Assembly (NCBI RefSeq): GCF_014395225.1
Contig: NZ_CP060723.1
Span: 1,054,001-1,118,000, forward strand
Direction: 5' to 3'
Length of the DNA: 64,000 nt
Source: Pedobacter roseus
Lineage (GTDB): Bacteria > Bacteroidota > Bacteroidia > Sphingobacteriales > Sphingobacteriaceae
The stretch's first letter is position 1. Each line of letters begins with the position of its first letter. Both the position numbers and the translations under genes were made by a program. This document shows, piece by piece, positions 54,469-63,132 of this stretch. A model generated the notes under the pieces. The model did not search any database. It worked only from the letters and a program-made list of their open reading frames with translations, and had not been told where the DNA came from.

Positions 54469-55963
54469 CCAACCTGATAATGCAACATCTTTTTCGGAAG
54501 AAGAAAAAGGTAACCAGCTCTTTCCAGTTTTTGTAAAGCTGAACAAGCTGCGTACATTATTAATTGGAGCAGGCAATATTGGGCTGGAGAAGTTAACCGC
54601 GATTGTAAATAACAGCCATAGCGCTACCATAACCATCGTGGCAGAAACGGTATCGCCGGAGGTTTATGCACTTGTTGCAAATTATCCGCTCATAAAGGTT
54701 AGGCAGAAAACTTTTGATATAGACGATTTAAATGATATTGATATCGTTTTCGCGGCAACCAATAACAACATTTTAAATGAAGAGATCAGAAAGGTTACGC
54801 ATGAGCGTGGTCTGTTGATCAATGTGGCTGATAAACCTGAACTCTGCGATTTCTACTTAGGATCAATCGTTCAAAAGGGAGATTTAAAGATTGCCATTTC
54901 TACAAATGGTAAATCGCCAACCATTGCCAAACGTTTAAAGCAGATTTTAAATGAGGGTTTACCAGCAGAGCTGGATGAAACCTTGCAGAACATGAGTGCT
55001 TTGCGCCAGACTTTAAACGGTGATTTTTCTGCAAAGGTTAAAAAGCTAAATAAGGTTACCCAGAGTTTAATCAATCCTAAAAAAAGTTTTGCAGAGAGGA
55101 ATATTAAATGGTTAATCTGGGTGGCATCGGTTTTATTGATCGGAGCAATCGGACTTTCGCTTTGGAATACCGAACCTGAATTTCAAACGTTTTTAATCAA
55201 TATCGATCCGTTATTCTATTGGTTTTTAGGAGCCGGGTTTTTATTCGCTTTGATTGATGGGGCTATTGGAATGTCGTACGGCGTTACCACGGCATCTTTC
55301 TCACTGGCGATGGGCTTGCCACCCGCATCGGCAAGTATGGCCATACACATTTCGGAAGTAATGAGCAACGGTATTGCCGGCTGGATGCATTACCGCATGG
55401 GCAATGTAAACTGGAAGCTTTTTAAAATATTAATCCTTCCGGCAATCGTTGGTGCGGTATTAGGTGCCTATATTTTATCTTCATTAGAGCATTATAGCAG
55501 TTATGTTAAACCAGTTGTCGCGGTTTATACTTTGTTTTTAGGGGCTGTTATTTTAATGAAAGCTTTTAACATTAAAAGAAAAAAAGCCGATCAAAAAATC
55601 AAAAAAATTGGTTTATTAGGCTTTTTTGGTGGTTTTATCGATGCCGCTTTTGGCGGTGGCTGGGGATCGATCGTTTTATCGAGTTTAATTGCAGGCGGCC
55701 GTCACCCTTTGTTTTCACTAGGTACGGTAAAAATCAGCCGCTTTTTTATTGCCACTCTAAGTTCGCTTACCTTTTTTACCATGTTGGGCGGTAAACACTG
55801 GGAAGCTGTTTTAGGCTTAATTATTGGTAGTGCAATCGCATCGCCAATCGCCGCAAAAGTATCTAACAAAATTTCTGCAAAAACCATTATGGTTGCTGTG
55901 GGGATTATTGTAATGATTGTGAGTTTGCGCAGTGTGATTATGTTTATTTTAAAATTAATTTAG
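54452..55963 (+). CDS. Fusion of siroheme synthase (dehydrogenase/ferrochelatase) and TSUP permease
   Basis: A 503-residue fusion. Residues ~25-210 are a CysG N-terminal/SirC-Met8-like precorrin-2 dehydrogenase (LLIGAGNIGLEKL with GAGNIG at 39-44; INVADKPELCDFYLGS; STNGKSPTIAKRLK). Residues ~218-503 are a TauE/SafE-type (TSUP) membrane domain with about eight helices and the two repeat signatures IDGAIGMSYG and IDAAFGGGWG. The first half completes siroheme; the second probably moves sulfite, sulfate or another sulfur anion. No other sulfate transporter is encoded in the operon. The joining of the two is unusual. Confidence 0.9.
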   Translation: MQVLPNQPDNATSFSEEEKGNQLFPVFVKLNKLRTLLIGAGNIGLEKLTAIVNNSHSATITIVAETVSPEVYALVANYPLIKVRQKTFDIDDLNDIDIVFAATNNNILNEEIRKVTHERGLLINVADKPELCDFYLGSIVQKGDLKIAISTNGKSPTIAKRLKQILNEGLPAELDETLQNMSALRQTLNGDFSAKVKKLNKVTQSLINPKKSFAERNIKWLIWVASVLLIGAIGLSLWNTEPEFQTFLINIDPLFYWFLGAGFLFALIDGAIGMSYGVTTASFSLAMGLPPASASMAIHISEVMSNGIAGWMHYRMGNVNWKLFKILILPAIVGAVLGAYILSSLEHYSSYVKPVVAVYTLFLGAVILMKAFNIKRKKADQKIKKIGLLGFFGGFIDAAFGGGWGSIVLSSLIAGGRHPLFSLGTVKISRFFIATLSSLTFFTMLGGKHWEAVLGLIIGSAIASPIAAKVSNKISAKTIMVAVGIIVMIVSLRSVIMFILKLI

Positions 55964-55965
55964 TG

Positions 55966-56667
55966 ATGGATAACCTAGAAGAGATAAAAGCAGCACTGGC
56001 AGGTTTAAATACAATTGATAAACTGAAATTTTTGGCAGATCAATATGCCGGCCGTATTATATTTTCGACCAGTTTTGGTTGGGAAGACCAGGCCATTACT
56101 CATTTGATTTTTGCCAATAACATTCCGATTAAGGTTTTTACCTTAGAAACCGGTCGTCTTTTTCCAGAAACGTATTACGTTTGGAACCGTACATTAGAAA
56201 TTTATAACAAACCGATTCATGCCTATTATCCGCAAAATGAGTTGTTGCAGGATATGGTAAATACCAAAGGCCCGAGCAGCTTTTACGAATCGGTAGAAAA
56301 TAGAAAAGAATGCTGTTACATCCGTAAAATTGAACCCTTAAAAAGAGCATTAAAAGGGAACGAAATCTGGATAACAGGAATAAGAGCCGATCAAAGTGCC
56401 AACCGTGAGGATATGCACGATTTAGAATGGGACGAAGGCAACCAACTGGTTAAATTCCACCCGATTTTCGATTGGACTTTAGATGATGTGAAAGCATACA
56501 TTAAAGAAAACAACATTGTGTACAATACCTTGCATGATAAAGGTTTCCCAAGCATAGGATGCGCCCCATGTACAAGAGCAGTACAGCCAGGCGAAGATTT
56601 CAGGGCCGGAAGATGGTGGTGGGAAGACCAGAGTAAAAAAGAATGTGGTTTGCATGCAGCATCCTGA
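55966..56667 (+). CDS. cysH: Adenylyl-sulfate (APS) reductase, CysH family
   Basis: A 233-residue CysH-type reductase. The Fe-S cysteines C116-C117 and C199-x2-C202 are present along with the catalytic ECGLH (C227). The CC...CxxC pattern marks the 4Fe-4S, APS-using class rather than the cluster-free PAPS class. This agrees with the absence of an APS kinase domain in CysN. It reduces APS to sulfite and AMP. A GTG at 55963 overlaps the upstream stop; the ATG at 55966 is used. Confidence 0.95.
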   Translation: MDNLEEIKAALAGLNTIDKLKFLADQYAGRIIFSTSFGWEDQAITHLIFANNIPIKVFTLETGRLFPETYYVWNRTLEIYNKPIHAYYPQNELLQDMVNTKGPSSFYESVENRKECCYIRKIEPLKRALKGNEIWITGIRADQSANREDMHDLEWDEGNQLVKFHPIFDWTLDDVKAYIKENNIVYNTLHDKGFPSIGCAPCTRAVQPGEDFRAGRWWWEDQSKKECGLHAAS

Positions 56668-56819
56668 TGTAAAATGGAAGATGGAAAAGGGCTGATGGCA
56701 TTTCAACTTTACAACCTTTAAACCTTTCAACAATTTTTAACAACAACAACAACAACAAATATAACTTTGAATGACTGGAACATTCTAACATTCAGCATTT
56801 TAACATTTCAACAATTGTA
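56668..56819. repeat. Gap before cysD with AAC microsatellite
   Basis: Contains six AAC units (56739-56756) and, at 56796-56819, an A/T/C-only leader (ending AACATTTCAACAATTGTA) similar to the one before cysN. No promoter was identified. Confidence 0.6.
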
Positions 56820-57725
56820 ATGAGTACATATAATTTTGATTATTTAGACGAACTGGAGGCCGAAGCCATTCACATTTTGCGTGAAGTAGCAGGTCAGTTT
56901 GAAAAACCGGCCCTGTTATTTTCGGGTGGAAAGGATTCAATTACTTTAGTTCGTTTGGCAGAAAAAGCTTTTCGTCCGGGGAAATTTCCTTTTCCTTTGG
57001 TACACATAGATACAGGCCATAATTTCGAAGAAACCATCACTTACCGTGACCAGATGGTAGAAAGAATTGGCGAAAAATTAATTATTGGTTCTGTGCAGGA
57101 ATCTATCGATCAGGGTAAAGTAGTGGAGCAAACCGGTAAAAACGCCAGTAGAAATGCTTTACAAACCGTAACCTTGCTTGATACCATTGCAAAATACCAG
57201 TTTGATGCCTGTATCGGCGGTGCCCGTAGAGATGAAGAAAAAGCAAGGGCAAAAGAGCGTATTTTCTCCGTTCGCGATGAATTTGGCCAATGGGATCCAA
57301 AACGCCAGCGCCCTGAACTTTGGAACATTTATAACGGTAAAATCCATAAAGGTGAAAATATCCGCGTATTCCCGATCAGTAACTGGACAGAATTAGATGT
57401 TTGGAACTATATCCGCAGGGAGAAAATAGATTTACCAAGTATTTATTTCTCTCACGAACGCGATTGTATTACCCGTAATGGACAATTGATGGCTGCTTCT
57501 CCGTTTTTAAATATGGATGATGAAGACATTGTTGAGCGCAAACAGGTTCGTTTTCGTACGGTAGGCGATATGTCATGCACTGCTGCGGTAGAATCGGATG
57601 CCACTTTGATTGATGATATTATTTCGGAAATCAGTGCCTCTAAAATTTCAGAACGTGGCGCCCGTTTGGACGATAAAGTTTCTGAAGCCGCAATGGAAGA
57701 CAGGAAAAAGGGAGGGTATTTTTAG
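56820..57725 (+). CDS. cysD: Sulfate adenylyltransferase subunit 2
   Basis: A 301-residue ATP sulfurylase small subunit. The PP-loop SGGKDS is at 35-40, and HIDTGHNFEET, GGARRDEEKARAKERIFS and RNGQLMAASPF are standard. With CysN it converts sulfate and ATP to APS, the GTP-driven first step of assimilation. It lies 152 bp after cysH and 156 bp before cysN, gaps filled with short repeats, so co-transcription is likely but not proven. Confidence 0.97.
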   Translation: MSTYNFDYLDELEAEAIHILREVAGQFEKPALLFSGGKDSITLVRLAEKAFRPGKFPFPLVHIDTGHNFEETITYRDQMVERIGEKLIIGSVQESIDQGKVVEQTGKNASRNALQTVTLLDTIAKYQFDACIGGARRDEEKARAKERIFSVRDEFGQWDPKRQRPELWNIYNGKIHKGENIRVFPISNWTELDVWNYIRREKIDLPSIYFSHERDCITRNGQLMAASPFLNMDDEDIVERKQVRFRTVGDMSCTAAVESDATLIDDIISEISASKISERGARLDDKVSEAAMEDRKKGGYF

Positions 57726-57881
57726 TAGAGAATCATGTATATAGTATCAAGTATCAAGATTGAAAAATTCTCTCGATACTAATGTCTTAATACCCGATAC
57801 TAAATACCCGATACTAAATACTTGATACTAAAAAACAACCCAAGCATTAAAACATTTCAACATTAAAACATTTCAACAATC
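57726..57881. repeat. Tandem repeats between cysD and cysN
   Basis: Three 14-bp units TACCCGATACTAAA (57791-57832, third with two changes) are followed by two perfect 16-bp units CATTAAAACATTTCAA (57845-57876) directly upstream of the cysN GTG start. Confidence 0.85.
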
Positions 57882-59132
57882 GTGAACATATTAAAATTTT
57901 TCACAGCAGGCAGCGTAGATGATGGTAAAAGTACCTTAATCGGCCGTTTGTTATACGATACAGATTCTATTTTGGCCGATCAGTTAGAAGCTTTACAGAG
58001 TTCTAACCGCAAAAATGACGATGGGTCAATAGATTTAGCCATTCTTACCGATGGTTTAAGGGCAGAGCGCGAGCAGGGCATCACCATTGATGTAGCTTAC
58101 AAATACTTTCAGACAGAGAAACGTAAATTCATTATAGCTGATACCCCGGGGCATATTCAATATACCAGAAATATGGTTACTGGTGCGTCTACTGCTAATT
58201 TGGCCATCATTTTAATCGATGCCCGTAACGGTGTAGTGGAGCAAACCATCCGCCACTCTTATATTGTTTCCTTACTGGGAATTAAACATGTGGTGGTTTG
58301 CATCAACAAAATGGACATGGTTGATTATAGTGAAACCGTTTACAATTCAATCATCGAGAAATACAAAATCCTGGCACAACAATTAAAACTGGCTGATGTA
58401 ACCTACATTCCGGTGAGTGCATTAAAAGGCGATAATGTGGTGCAGACATCTGAAAACATGGATTGGTATGGAGGCGAAAGTTTGCTGCATTTCTTAGAGA
58501 AAGTAGATACCGATAGCTTAGATAAATCACAATTGGCGCGTATGCCAGTACAATGGGTGGTTCGTCCGCAAACAGAAGAACTGCACGATTACCGTGGTTA
58601 TGCGGGGCGTGTATTGAGCGGAACCTTTAATTTAAATGATAAAGTGACTGTTCTTCCTTCAGGAGCCAGCTCTACCGTAGAGAAGATTGAGTTTTTCGAT
58701 CAGGCGCTTGACGCAGCACATGCTGGTCAGTCGGTTATTATTCATTTAAAAGATGATGTAGATATCAGCAGGGGCGATACCATTGTAAATGCATCGGCTT
58801 TGCCACAGGAAACAAAACTGATTGAGGCTGATCTTTGCTGGATGGATACCCGTGCATTGGATACCTCAATTATGTACAACATTCAGCATAATAGCAAAAT
58901 TACCAAATGTAAAATCAGCGAAATTTTGCATAAGGTTGATATCAATACACTCGAGAAACATGCTGCAGATGAATTTAAATTAAACGATATCGGCCGCGTG
59001 ATTGTGAAAACCGCGGATGCCTTAGCTTTTGATTTATATGACGATAACCGCGCAAACGGTTCTGCCATTTTGGTTGATACACGTACCAATTTAACTGTTG
59101 GGGCATTGATGTTCAGGGCGGCAGTGGAGTAA
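57882..59132 (+). CDS. cysN: Sulfate adenylyltransferase subunit 1 (GTPase)
   Basis: A 416-residue EF-Tu-like GTPase subunit of ATP sulfurylase. G1 is GSVDDGKST (10-18), then DTPGH and NKMD. It begins with GTG; no in-frame ATG fits the conserved N-terminus. It ends after the beta-barrel domains, with no C-terminal APS kinase (CysC), so the pathway runs through APS directly, in line with the APS-type CysH. Confidence 0.97.
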   Translation: MNILKFFTAGSVDDGKSTLIGRLLYDTDSILADQLEALQSSNRKNDDGSIDLAILTDGLRAEREQGITIDVAYKYFQTEKRKFIIADTPGHIQYTRNMVTGASTANLAIILIDARNGVVEQTIRHSYIVSLLGIKHVVVCINKMDMVDYSETVYNSIIEKYKILAQQLKLADVTYIPVSALKGDNVVQTSENMDWYGGESLLHFLEKVDTDSLDKSQLARMPVQWVVRPQTEELHDYRGYAGRVLSGTFNLNDKVTVLPSGASSTVEKIEFFDQALDAAHAGQSVIIHLKDDVDISRGDTIVNASALPQETKLIEADLCWMDTRALDTSIMYNIQHNSKITKCKISEILHKVDINTLEKHAADEFKLNDIGRVIVKTADALAFDLYDDNRANGSAILVDTRTNLTVGALMFRAAVE

Positions 59133-59629
59133 AATGTAAGAGGGGAGATGGAAGAGGTAAGATGGAAAATGGGAGATGGAAAATAATCAATTTTTATTTT
59201 AACTCCCTGATCCTAAAATTCTACGATCCTAAAAATCTTGATCTGCGATGGAAGATGGAAAGAGAATAATAGCCAATTTTCAATGATCAATAGCAATAGC
59301 TTTATGGAATACGGCTAAATCTTAATATTCTTAACTCCTTAATGGTGGAAAAATGGATGATGTGAAATGTATGATGGAAAATGAAAATTGATGTGATATT
59401 TATTTCAACTAGCTGATCCTACGATCCTAAAAATCCTATAGTAGAGAACCACAACCAAATATAATAATGAAAGCTTTAGATTCATCTGAAGTGAAAGCAA
59501 TTTCGATGGGGTGCCAAATGGTATCCCATTTTTCGTTGTAGGGTTTTTTGTATATTTAGTTTATGGAAATGGTTAAAAGTTTTCATCTCTTTATTACATT
59601 ATAAAACTAAAACCCTAATTGCAAACCAC
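59133..59629. other. 497-bp gap after cysN
   Basis: Purine-rich, with repeated GATGGAAAATGGGAGATGG-like and GATCCTAAAA stretches resembling dispersed repeats. A hairpin at 59508-59527 (GGGGTGCC/GGTATCCC with wobble pairs) followed by ATTTTT could be a terminator. No convincing gene; a 24-codon frame at 59467 overlaps the hairpin. Confidence 0.5.
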
Positions 59630-60094
59630 ATGAAAAAAAATCTTATATACCTCGTTTTTACCCTTGTTCCATTTGTTTTTGCCTGTAACCAATCAGATAA
59701 AAAGGCGGATACCGCAAAAAAAGATTCGGTGATTAATCAAACCTGTTATGCCGCCTTCTTCGAAAAAGACAGTGCAGCTATGATTGTAAAAACCATGGCA
59801 TCTGGTAAGGTAACAGGTTCATTACTGGTGAAATATGCTGATAAACCGCAGAATAACGGAAAGATAACCGGTAAATTCAATGGCGATACTTTAATGGTTG
59901 ATTATCGCTTTAACACAGGTAAAGATACCACAAAAGCGTTTACCAACCCATTAGCCTTTTTAAAGAAAGATGGTAAGCTCATTATGGGCGTTGCACAGAT
60001 CGAAACCACGCTGGGAAGATCGTATTTTGTTAAAGGCAAACCGATTAATTACGAAGCCGGGAAATTTACTTTTGCAGAAGTAAATTGTAAATAA
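59630..60094 (+). CDS. Hypothetical lipoprotein
   Basis: A 154-residue lipoprotein (C19 in FVFACN) with a Lys/Asp-rich linker. The body is a small beta-rich domain (TGSLLVKYADKPQNNGKITGKFNGDTLMVDYRF) of a kind common in Bacteroidota; no catalytic motif is present. It lies between the cysN gene and the second SUMT but there is no sign that it belongs to sulfur metabolism. Function unknown. Confidence 0.75.
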   Translation: MKKNLIYLVFTLVPFVFACNQSDKKADTAKKDSVINQTCYAAFFEKDSAAMIVKTMASGKVTGSLLVKYADKPQNNGKITGKFNGDTLMVDYRFNTGKDTTKAFTNPLAFLKKDGKLIMGVAQIETTLGRSYFVKGKPINYEAGKFTFAEVNCK

Positions 60095-60266
60095 GAACTC
60101 ATATACTTTTGCCAAGGAGGCACAGAAAACACGGAGATGTAGCCTGGTTATTAACCTGTAGTTTGTCATCCTTAACGCAGTGAATGATCTTTAAAGAACT
60201 GTTTTTTCATAGTCTTAATGTTCTTTACTGCGTTCTGAATGACAATAAATAAAATTATTTTAAAAT
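60095..60266. repeat. Imperfect inverted repeat ahead of the second SUMT
   Basis: A segment near 60164-60200 (GTCATCCTTAACGCAGTGAA) is imperfectly complementary to one near 60222-60243 (GTTCTTTACTGCGTTCTGAA). It resembles a dispersed repeat and could end the lipoprotein transcript. Confidence 0.5.
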
Positions 60267-60301
60267 AAATTACTACAATTCCTATAGACTTTATATATTT
60301 G
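60267..60301 (+). promoter_or_regulatory. Sulfur-gene promoter/operator, copy 2
   Basis: Matches 51305-51339 at 32 of 35 positions, including ATTCCTATA and the -7 element TATATTTG (60294-60301). It lies 39 bp before the second SUMT gene. Unlike copy 1 there is no leader peptide or terminator between promoter and gene. Confidence 0.75.
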
Positions 60302-60340
60302 TGTAATTAACAAACGTATAACGAGCATAAATTATCTGTT

Positions 60341-61135
60341 ATGATTTTGAATAAAGTAGAAAAAGCGAACATTGAACCAAAAATTACTTTAATAGGTGCT
60401 GGTCCTGGCGATCCGGATTTATTTAGTTTAAAGGGTGTTAAGGCATTAAAAACAGCTGATGTTGTTTTGTATGATGCAAATGTGAACGAAGCTTTATTGT
60501 GTCATGCGCCAGATGGTATTCCGAAAGTTTATGTGGGCAAACGTTCTGATGATGAATCTTTCTCTCAGGATGCAGTAAACAAGCTAATCATCGATTATGC
60601 TTTAAACTATGGCCATGTGGTACGTTTAAAAAGTGGCGATCCTTTTTTCTTTGCAAAAGGATATGAGGAAATTGATGCGGCAGAATCGTACAGTATTCCG
60701 ACAGAGATTATACCAGGTATTTCGAGTGCAACCGGTGCGCCGAGTTTGCAAAAAATCCCGATGATTTATAAGGACCTTAGCGAAAGTTTCTGGGCAGTAA
60801 CCGGAACAAATAGCAGAGGCGAAATATCAGAAGATTTATATATTGCTGCAAAAACCAAAGCAACCATTGTTGTTTTAAACGGAATTGAAAAAGTAAAAGA
60901 AATTGCTGCTATTTTCCAGGCTGAAAATAAAAATTTGTTGCCTGTAGCCGTCATCCAGAATGGATCTACCCCACAGGAAAAAATTGCAATAGGTATTGTA
61001 GATACCATTGCCGAAATTGTAGAAGATAAAAAAATAGATGCACCAGCACTATTGGTTTTTGGTGATGTGGTTTCACTTCACCCACAATTTCAACCCATCC
61101 GCGATTTCTACGAAATCATAGCGGAAGAGTACTAG
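60341..61135 (+). CDS. Diverged second SUMT-like methyltransferase
   Basis: A 264-residue paralogue of the SUMT at 53698. The N-terminal GAGPGDPDLFSLKG is kept, but key positions differ: GGDPFVFGRG becomes SGDPFFFAKG (98-107) and VTHRGMS becomes MIYKDLS (141-147). The frame is intact with no stop codons, and it carries the same promoter/operator as the sulfite reductase, so it is expressed with the pathway. It may have a changed or regulatory role, or weak SUMT activity. The fold (tetrapyrrole methylase) is certain. Confidence 0.88.
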   Translation: MILNKVEKANIEPKITLIGAGPGDPDLFSLKGVKALKTADVVLYDANVNEALLCHAPDGIPKVYVGKRSDDESFSQDAVNKLIIDYALNYGHVVRLKSGDPFFFAKGYEEIDAAESYSIPTEIIPGISSATGAPSLQKIPMIYKDLSESFWAVTGTNSRGEISEDLYIAAKTKATIVVLNGIEKVKEIAAIFQAENKNLLPVAVIQNGSTPQEKIAIGIVDTIAEIVEDKKIDAPALLVFGDVVSLHPQFQPIRDFYEIIAEEY

Positions 61136-61175
61136 ATATTTTTTAAACCAAAAAAATATATTTGTTTTGTTGTTA

Positions 61176-61205
61176 AAAACCGCTTATGGATTTAAGCGGT
61201 TTTTT
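61176..61205 (+). terminator. Intrinsic terminator after the second SUMT
   Basis: AAAACCGCTTA and TAAGCGGTTTT form an 11-bp perfect stem with a six-base loop, followed by T. It lies 40 bp after the stop codon. Confidence 0.9.
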
Positions 61206-61711
61206 CGTTTTTATCTCCCGCAGATTTAAGAAGATTGCCGCAGACGTCAGTTTTTTAAAAAAACTCTGCGTTTATCTGCGAAATCAGCGGGAAACTATTT
61301 GCAAGACATTCTCCCTCAGATTTAAGATGATTAGCGCAGAGAAAATAAGTTTTTTGCGTTTAGCATGAGCCAAATTGTTTATAAGCCTGATTGCAGTGGA
61401 AAGCCCGGATCCCGATTTTTCCATCGGGAGAGGACTTGCAACGGAAAGCAGGACTGCGGGCCGCCACAAAGAACTAAACATCCACTTTCTAATAAAAACA
61501 ATTAAATTAAAAAATCAGATCTCTCCATTCGCTTTTCCACAGTCGATATCGCAATTTTTTCCCGAGACTTATCAATACAGATTTAAGTTAACCTCCACTG
61601 ATAAAAAGCTTTAGTTTAAACCTAAAATAATCAACTAATAATATAATTTACATTATTTGTAAAGCTCAAAACAATTAGTAACTTACTTGGGTTATCTACA
61701 CCAAATAGTTG
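61206..61711. repeat. Repeat-rich gap before glgA
   Basis: No gene is visible. It holds CGCAGATTTAAGA-type repeats (61220-61345) with partly complementary CTCTGCGTTTATCTGCG, and a TGGAAAGCCCG...CCCGATTTTTCCATCGGGA element (61397-61430) related to the one near 51130-51175. The last 100 bp before glgA are AT-rich and should contain its promoter. Confidence 0.65.
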
Positions 61712-63124
61712 ATGGAAATTATACATATAAGCGCCGAGTGTTACCCTGTTGCAAAAGTTGGCGGTTTGGCCGATGTGGTAGGGGCTTTACCAAAATATCA
61801 GAATAAATTAGGCCATATTGCCAAAGTAGTGGTACCGGCTTATGATACCAAATTTATCCGCGAAAGCGAGTTTGAAGTAACTTACGATGCCTGGGCAAAT
61901 TACGGTAACCACCACTTTCAGTACCGCATTTTAAAAGAAAAAACCAATAAACTGGGTTTTGATTTATATGTAATCCATATTCAGGGTTTAACCGATCGCC
62001 CGAATGTTTATGGTTATAGCGATGATACAGAACGTTTTCTAGCCTTCCAGATTGCCACCCTCGATTGGATAGTACAATGGGAGCATCGTCCGGATGTAAT
62101 CCATTGTCATGATCACCATACGGGTTTAATTCCGTTTATGGTTTCTAATTCTGTGAAATACAAGCCTATTAGTGGTGTTCCAACGGTTTTAACGATCCAC
62201 AATGCACAATATCAGGGACAGTTTGGATGGGATAAGCTTTATTATTTACCGGCCTTCGATTTATGGAAAGGTGGTTTATTGGGCTGGGAAGATGCCATTA
62301 ACCCATTGGCTTCGGCTATTAAGTGTGCGTGGAGGGTAACTACTGTTTCGCCAACTTACCTGGAAGAGATGATGGGAAATGCCCGCGGACTGGAAAGTTT
62401 GCTGAGGCAGGAGCGTTGGAAATCGATCGGGATTTTAAATGGAATTGATAGCGAAGTATGGGATCCGGAAACTGACCCGATGCTTGGCAAAAATTATAAT
62501 CTAAAAACAGTAGAAGCGGGAAAACTCGCAAACAAAACAGCACTCTGCAGTGTTTTTCAATTAGACCCGTCTAAACCCCTGTTTACTTTTATTGGCAGGC
62601 TAGTTGATGAAAAGGGAGCTGATATTCTACCAGATATTTTTTACACGGCTTTGCAACAGCACGGCGATAACATCAATATACTGGTTTTAGGCTCGGGAGA
62701 TAGTTGGGTAGAAGGACGATTAAACCAGTTAAAAGACCTTTTTGGCGGCAAGTACAATGCTTATATCGGTTATAATGAACAAGTATCGCACGAGATGTAT
62801 GCGGGTGCAGATTTTCTGATTATGCCATCGAGGGTTGAGCCTTGTGGTTTAAACCAGCTTTATGCCCTACGTTATGGAACAGTTCCGATTGTGCGGAGGG
62901 TTGGGGGATTAAGAGATACAGTGATTGATATAGGCGACAATGGTTTCGGGATCTGCCATGATCAAACAAGTATTTGGGATGTTACCCATGCCATTAACCG
63001 CGCTGTTGAATTATACAATGATAAAAAAGCTTTTAAAGCTGTTAGAAAAACAATGATGAAAATCGATCATTCTTGGGATAGGGCAGCATTAAATTATATA
63101 GAATTATACCAAAAATTAAAATAA
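61712..63124 (+). CDS. glgA: Glycogen synthase (GT5)
   Basis: A 470-residue GT5 glycogen synthase transferring glucose from ADP-glucose to the growing glucan. KVGGLADVVGALP near residue 15 is the nucleotide-sugar motif; HCHDHHTGL, TIHNAQYQGQFGW, NGIDSEVWDP and PSRVEPCGLNQLYALRYGTV are family features. The ATG at 61712 is used; a TTG one codon earlier is in frame. glgC starts eight bases after its stop, so the two form an operon. Confidence 0.96.
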   Translation: MEIIHISAECYPVAKVGGLADVVGALPKYQNKLGHIAKVVVPAYDTKFIRESEFEVTYDAWANYGNHHFQYRILKEKTNKLGFDLYVIHIQGLTDRPNVYGYSDDTERFLAFQIATLDWIVQWEHRPDVIHCHDHHTGLIPFMVSNSVKYKPISGVPTVLTIHNAQYQGQFGWDKLYYLPAFDLWKGGLLGWEDAINPLASAIKCAWRVTTVSPTYLEEMMGNARGLESLLRQERWKSIGILNGIDSEVWDPETDPMLGKNYNLKTVEAGKLANKTALCSVFQLDPSKPLFTFIGRLVDEKGADILPDIFYTALQQHGDNINILVLGSGDSWVEGRLNQLKDLFGGKYNAYIGYNEQVSHEMYAGADFLIMPSRVEPCGLNQLYALRYGTVPIVRRVGGLRDTVIDIGDNGFGICHDQTSIWDVTHAINRAVELYNDKKAFKAVRKTMMKIDHSWDRAALNYIELYQKLK

Positions 63125-63132
63125 GCTTAAAC

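Noticed and set aside
57882..59132. CysN-CysC bifunctional protein
   Set aside because: The gene ends after the CysN barrel domains; no APS kinase P-loop follows.
59467..59541. 24-codon frame after cysN
   Set aside because: It overlaps a probable terminator hairpin and has no distinctive composition.
60341..61135. Second SUMT as a pseudogene
   Set aside because: The frame is full length, uninterrupted and behind a conserved promoter; divergence alone does not make it broken.
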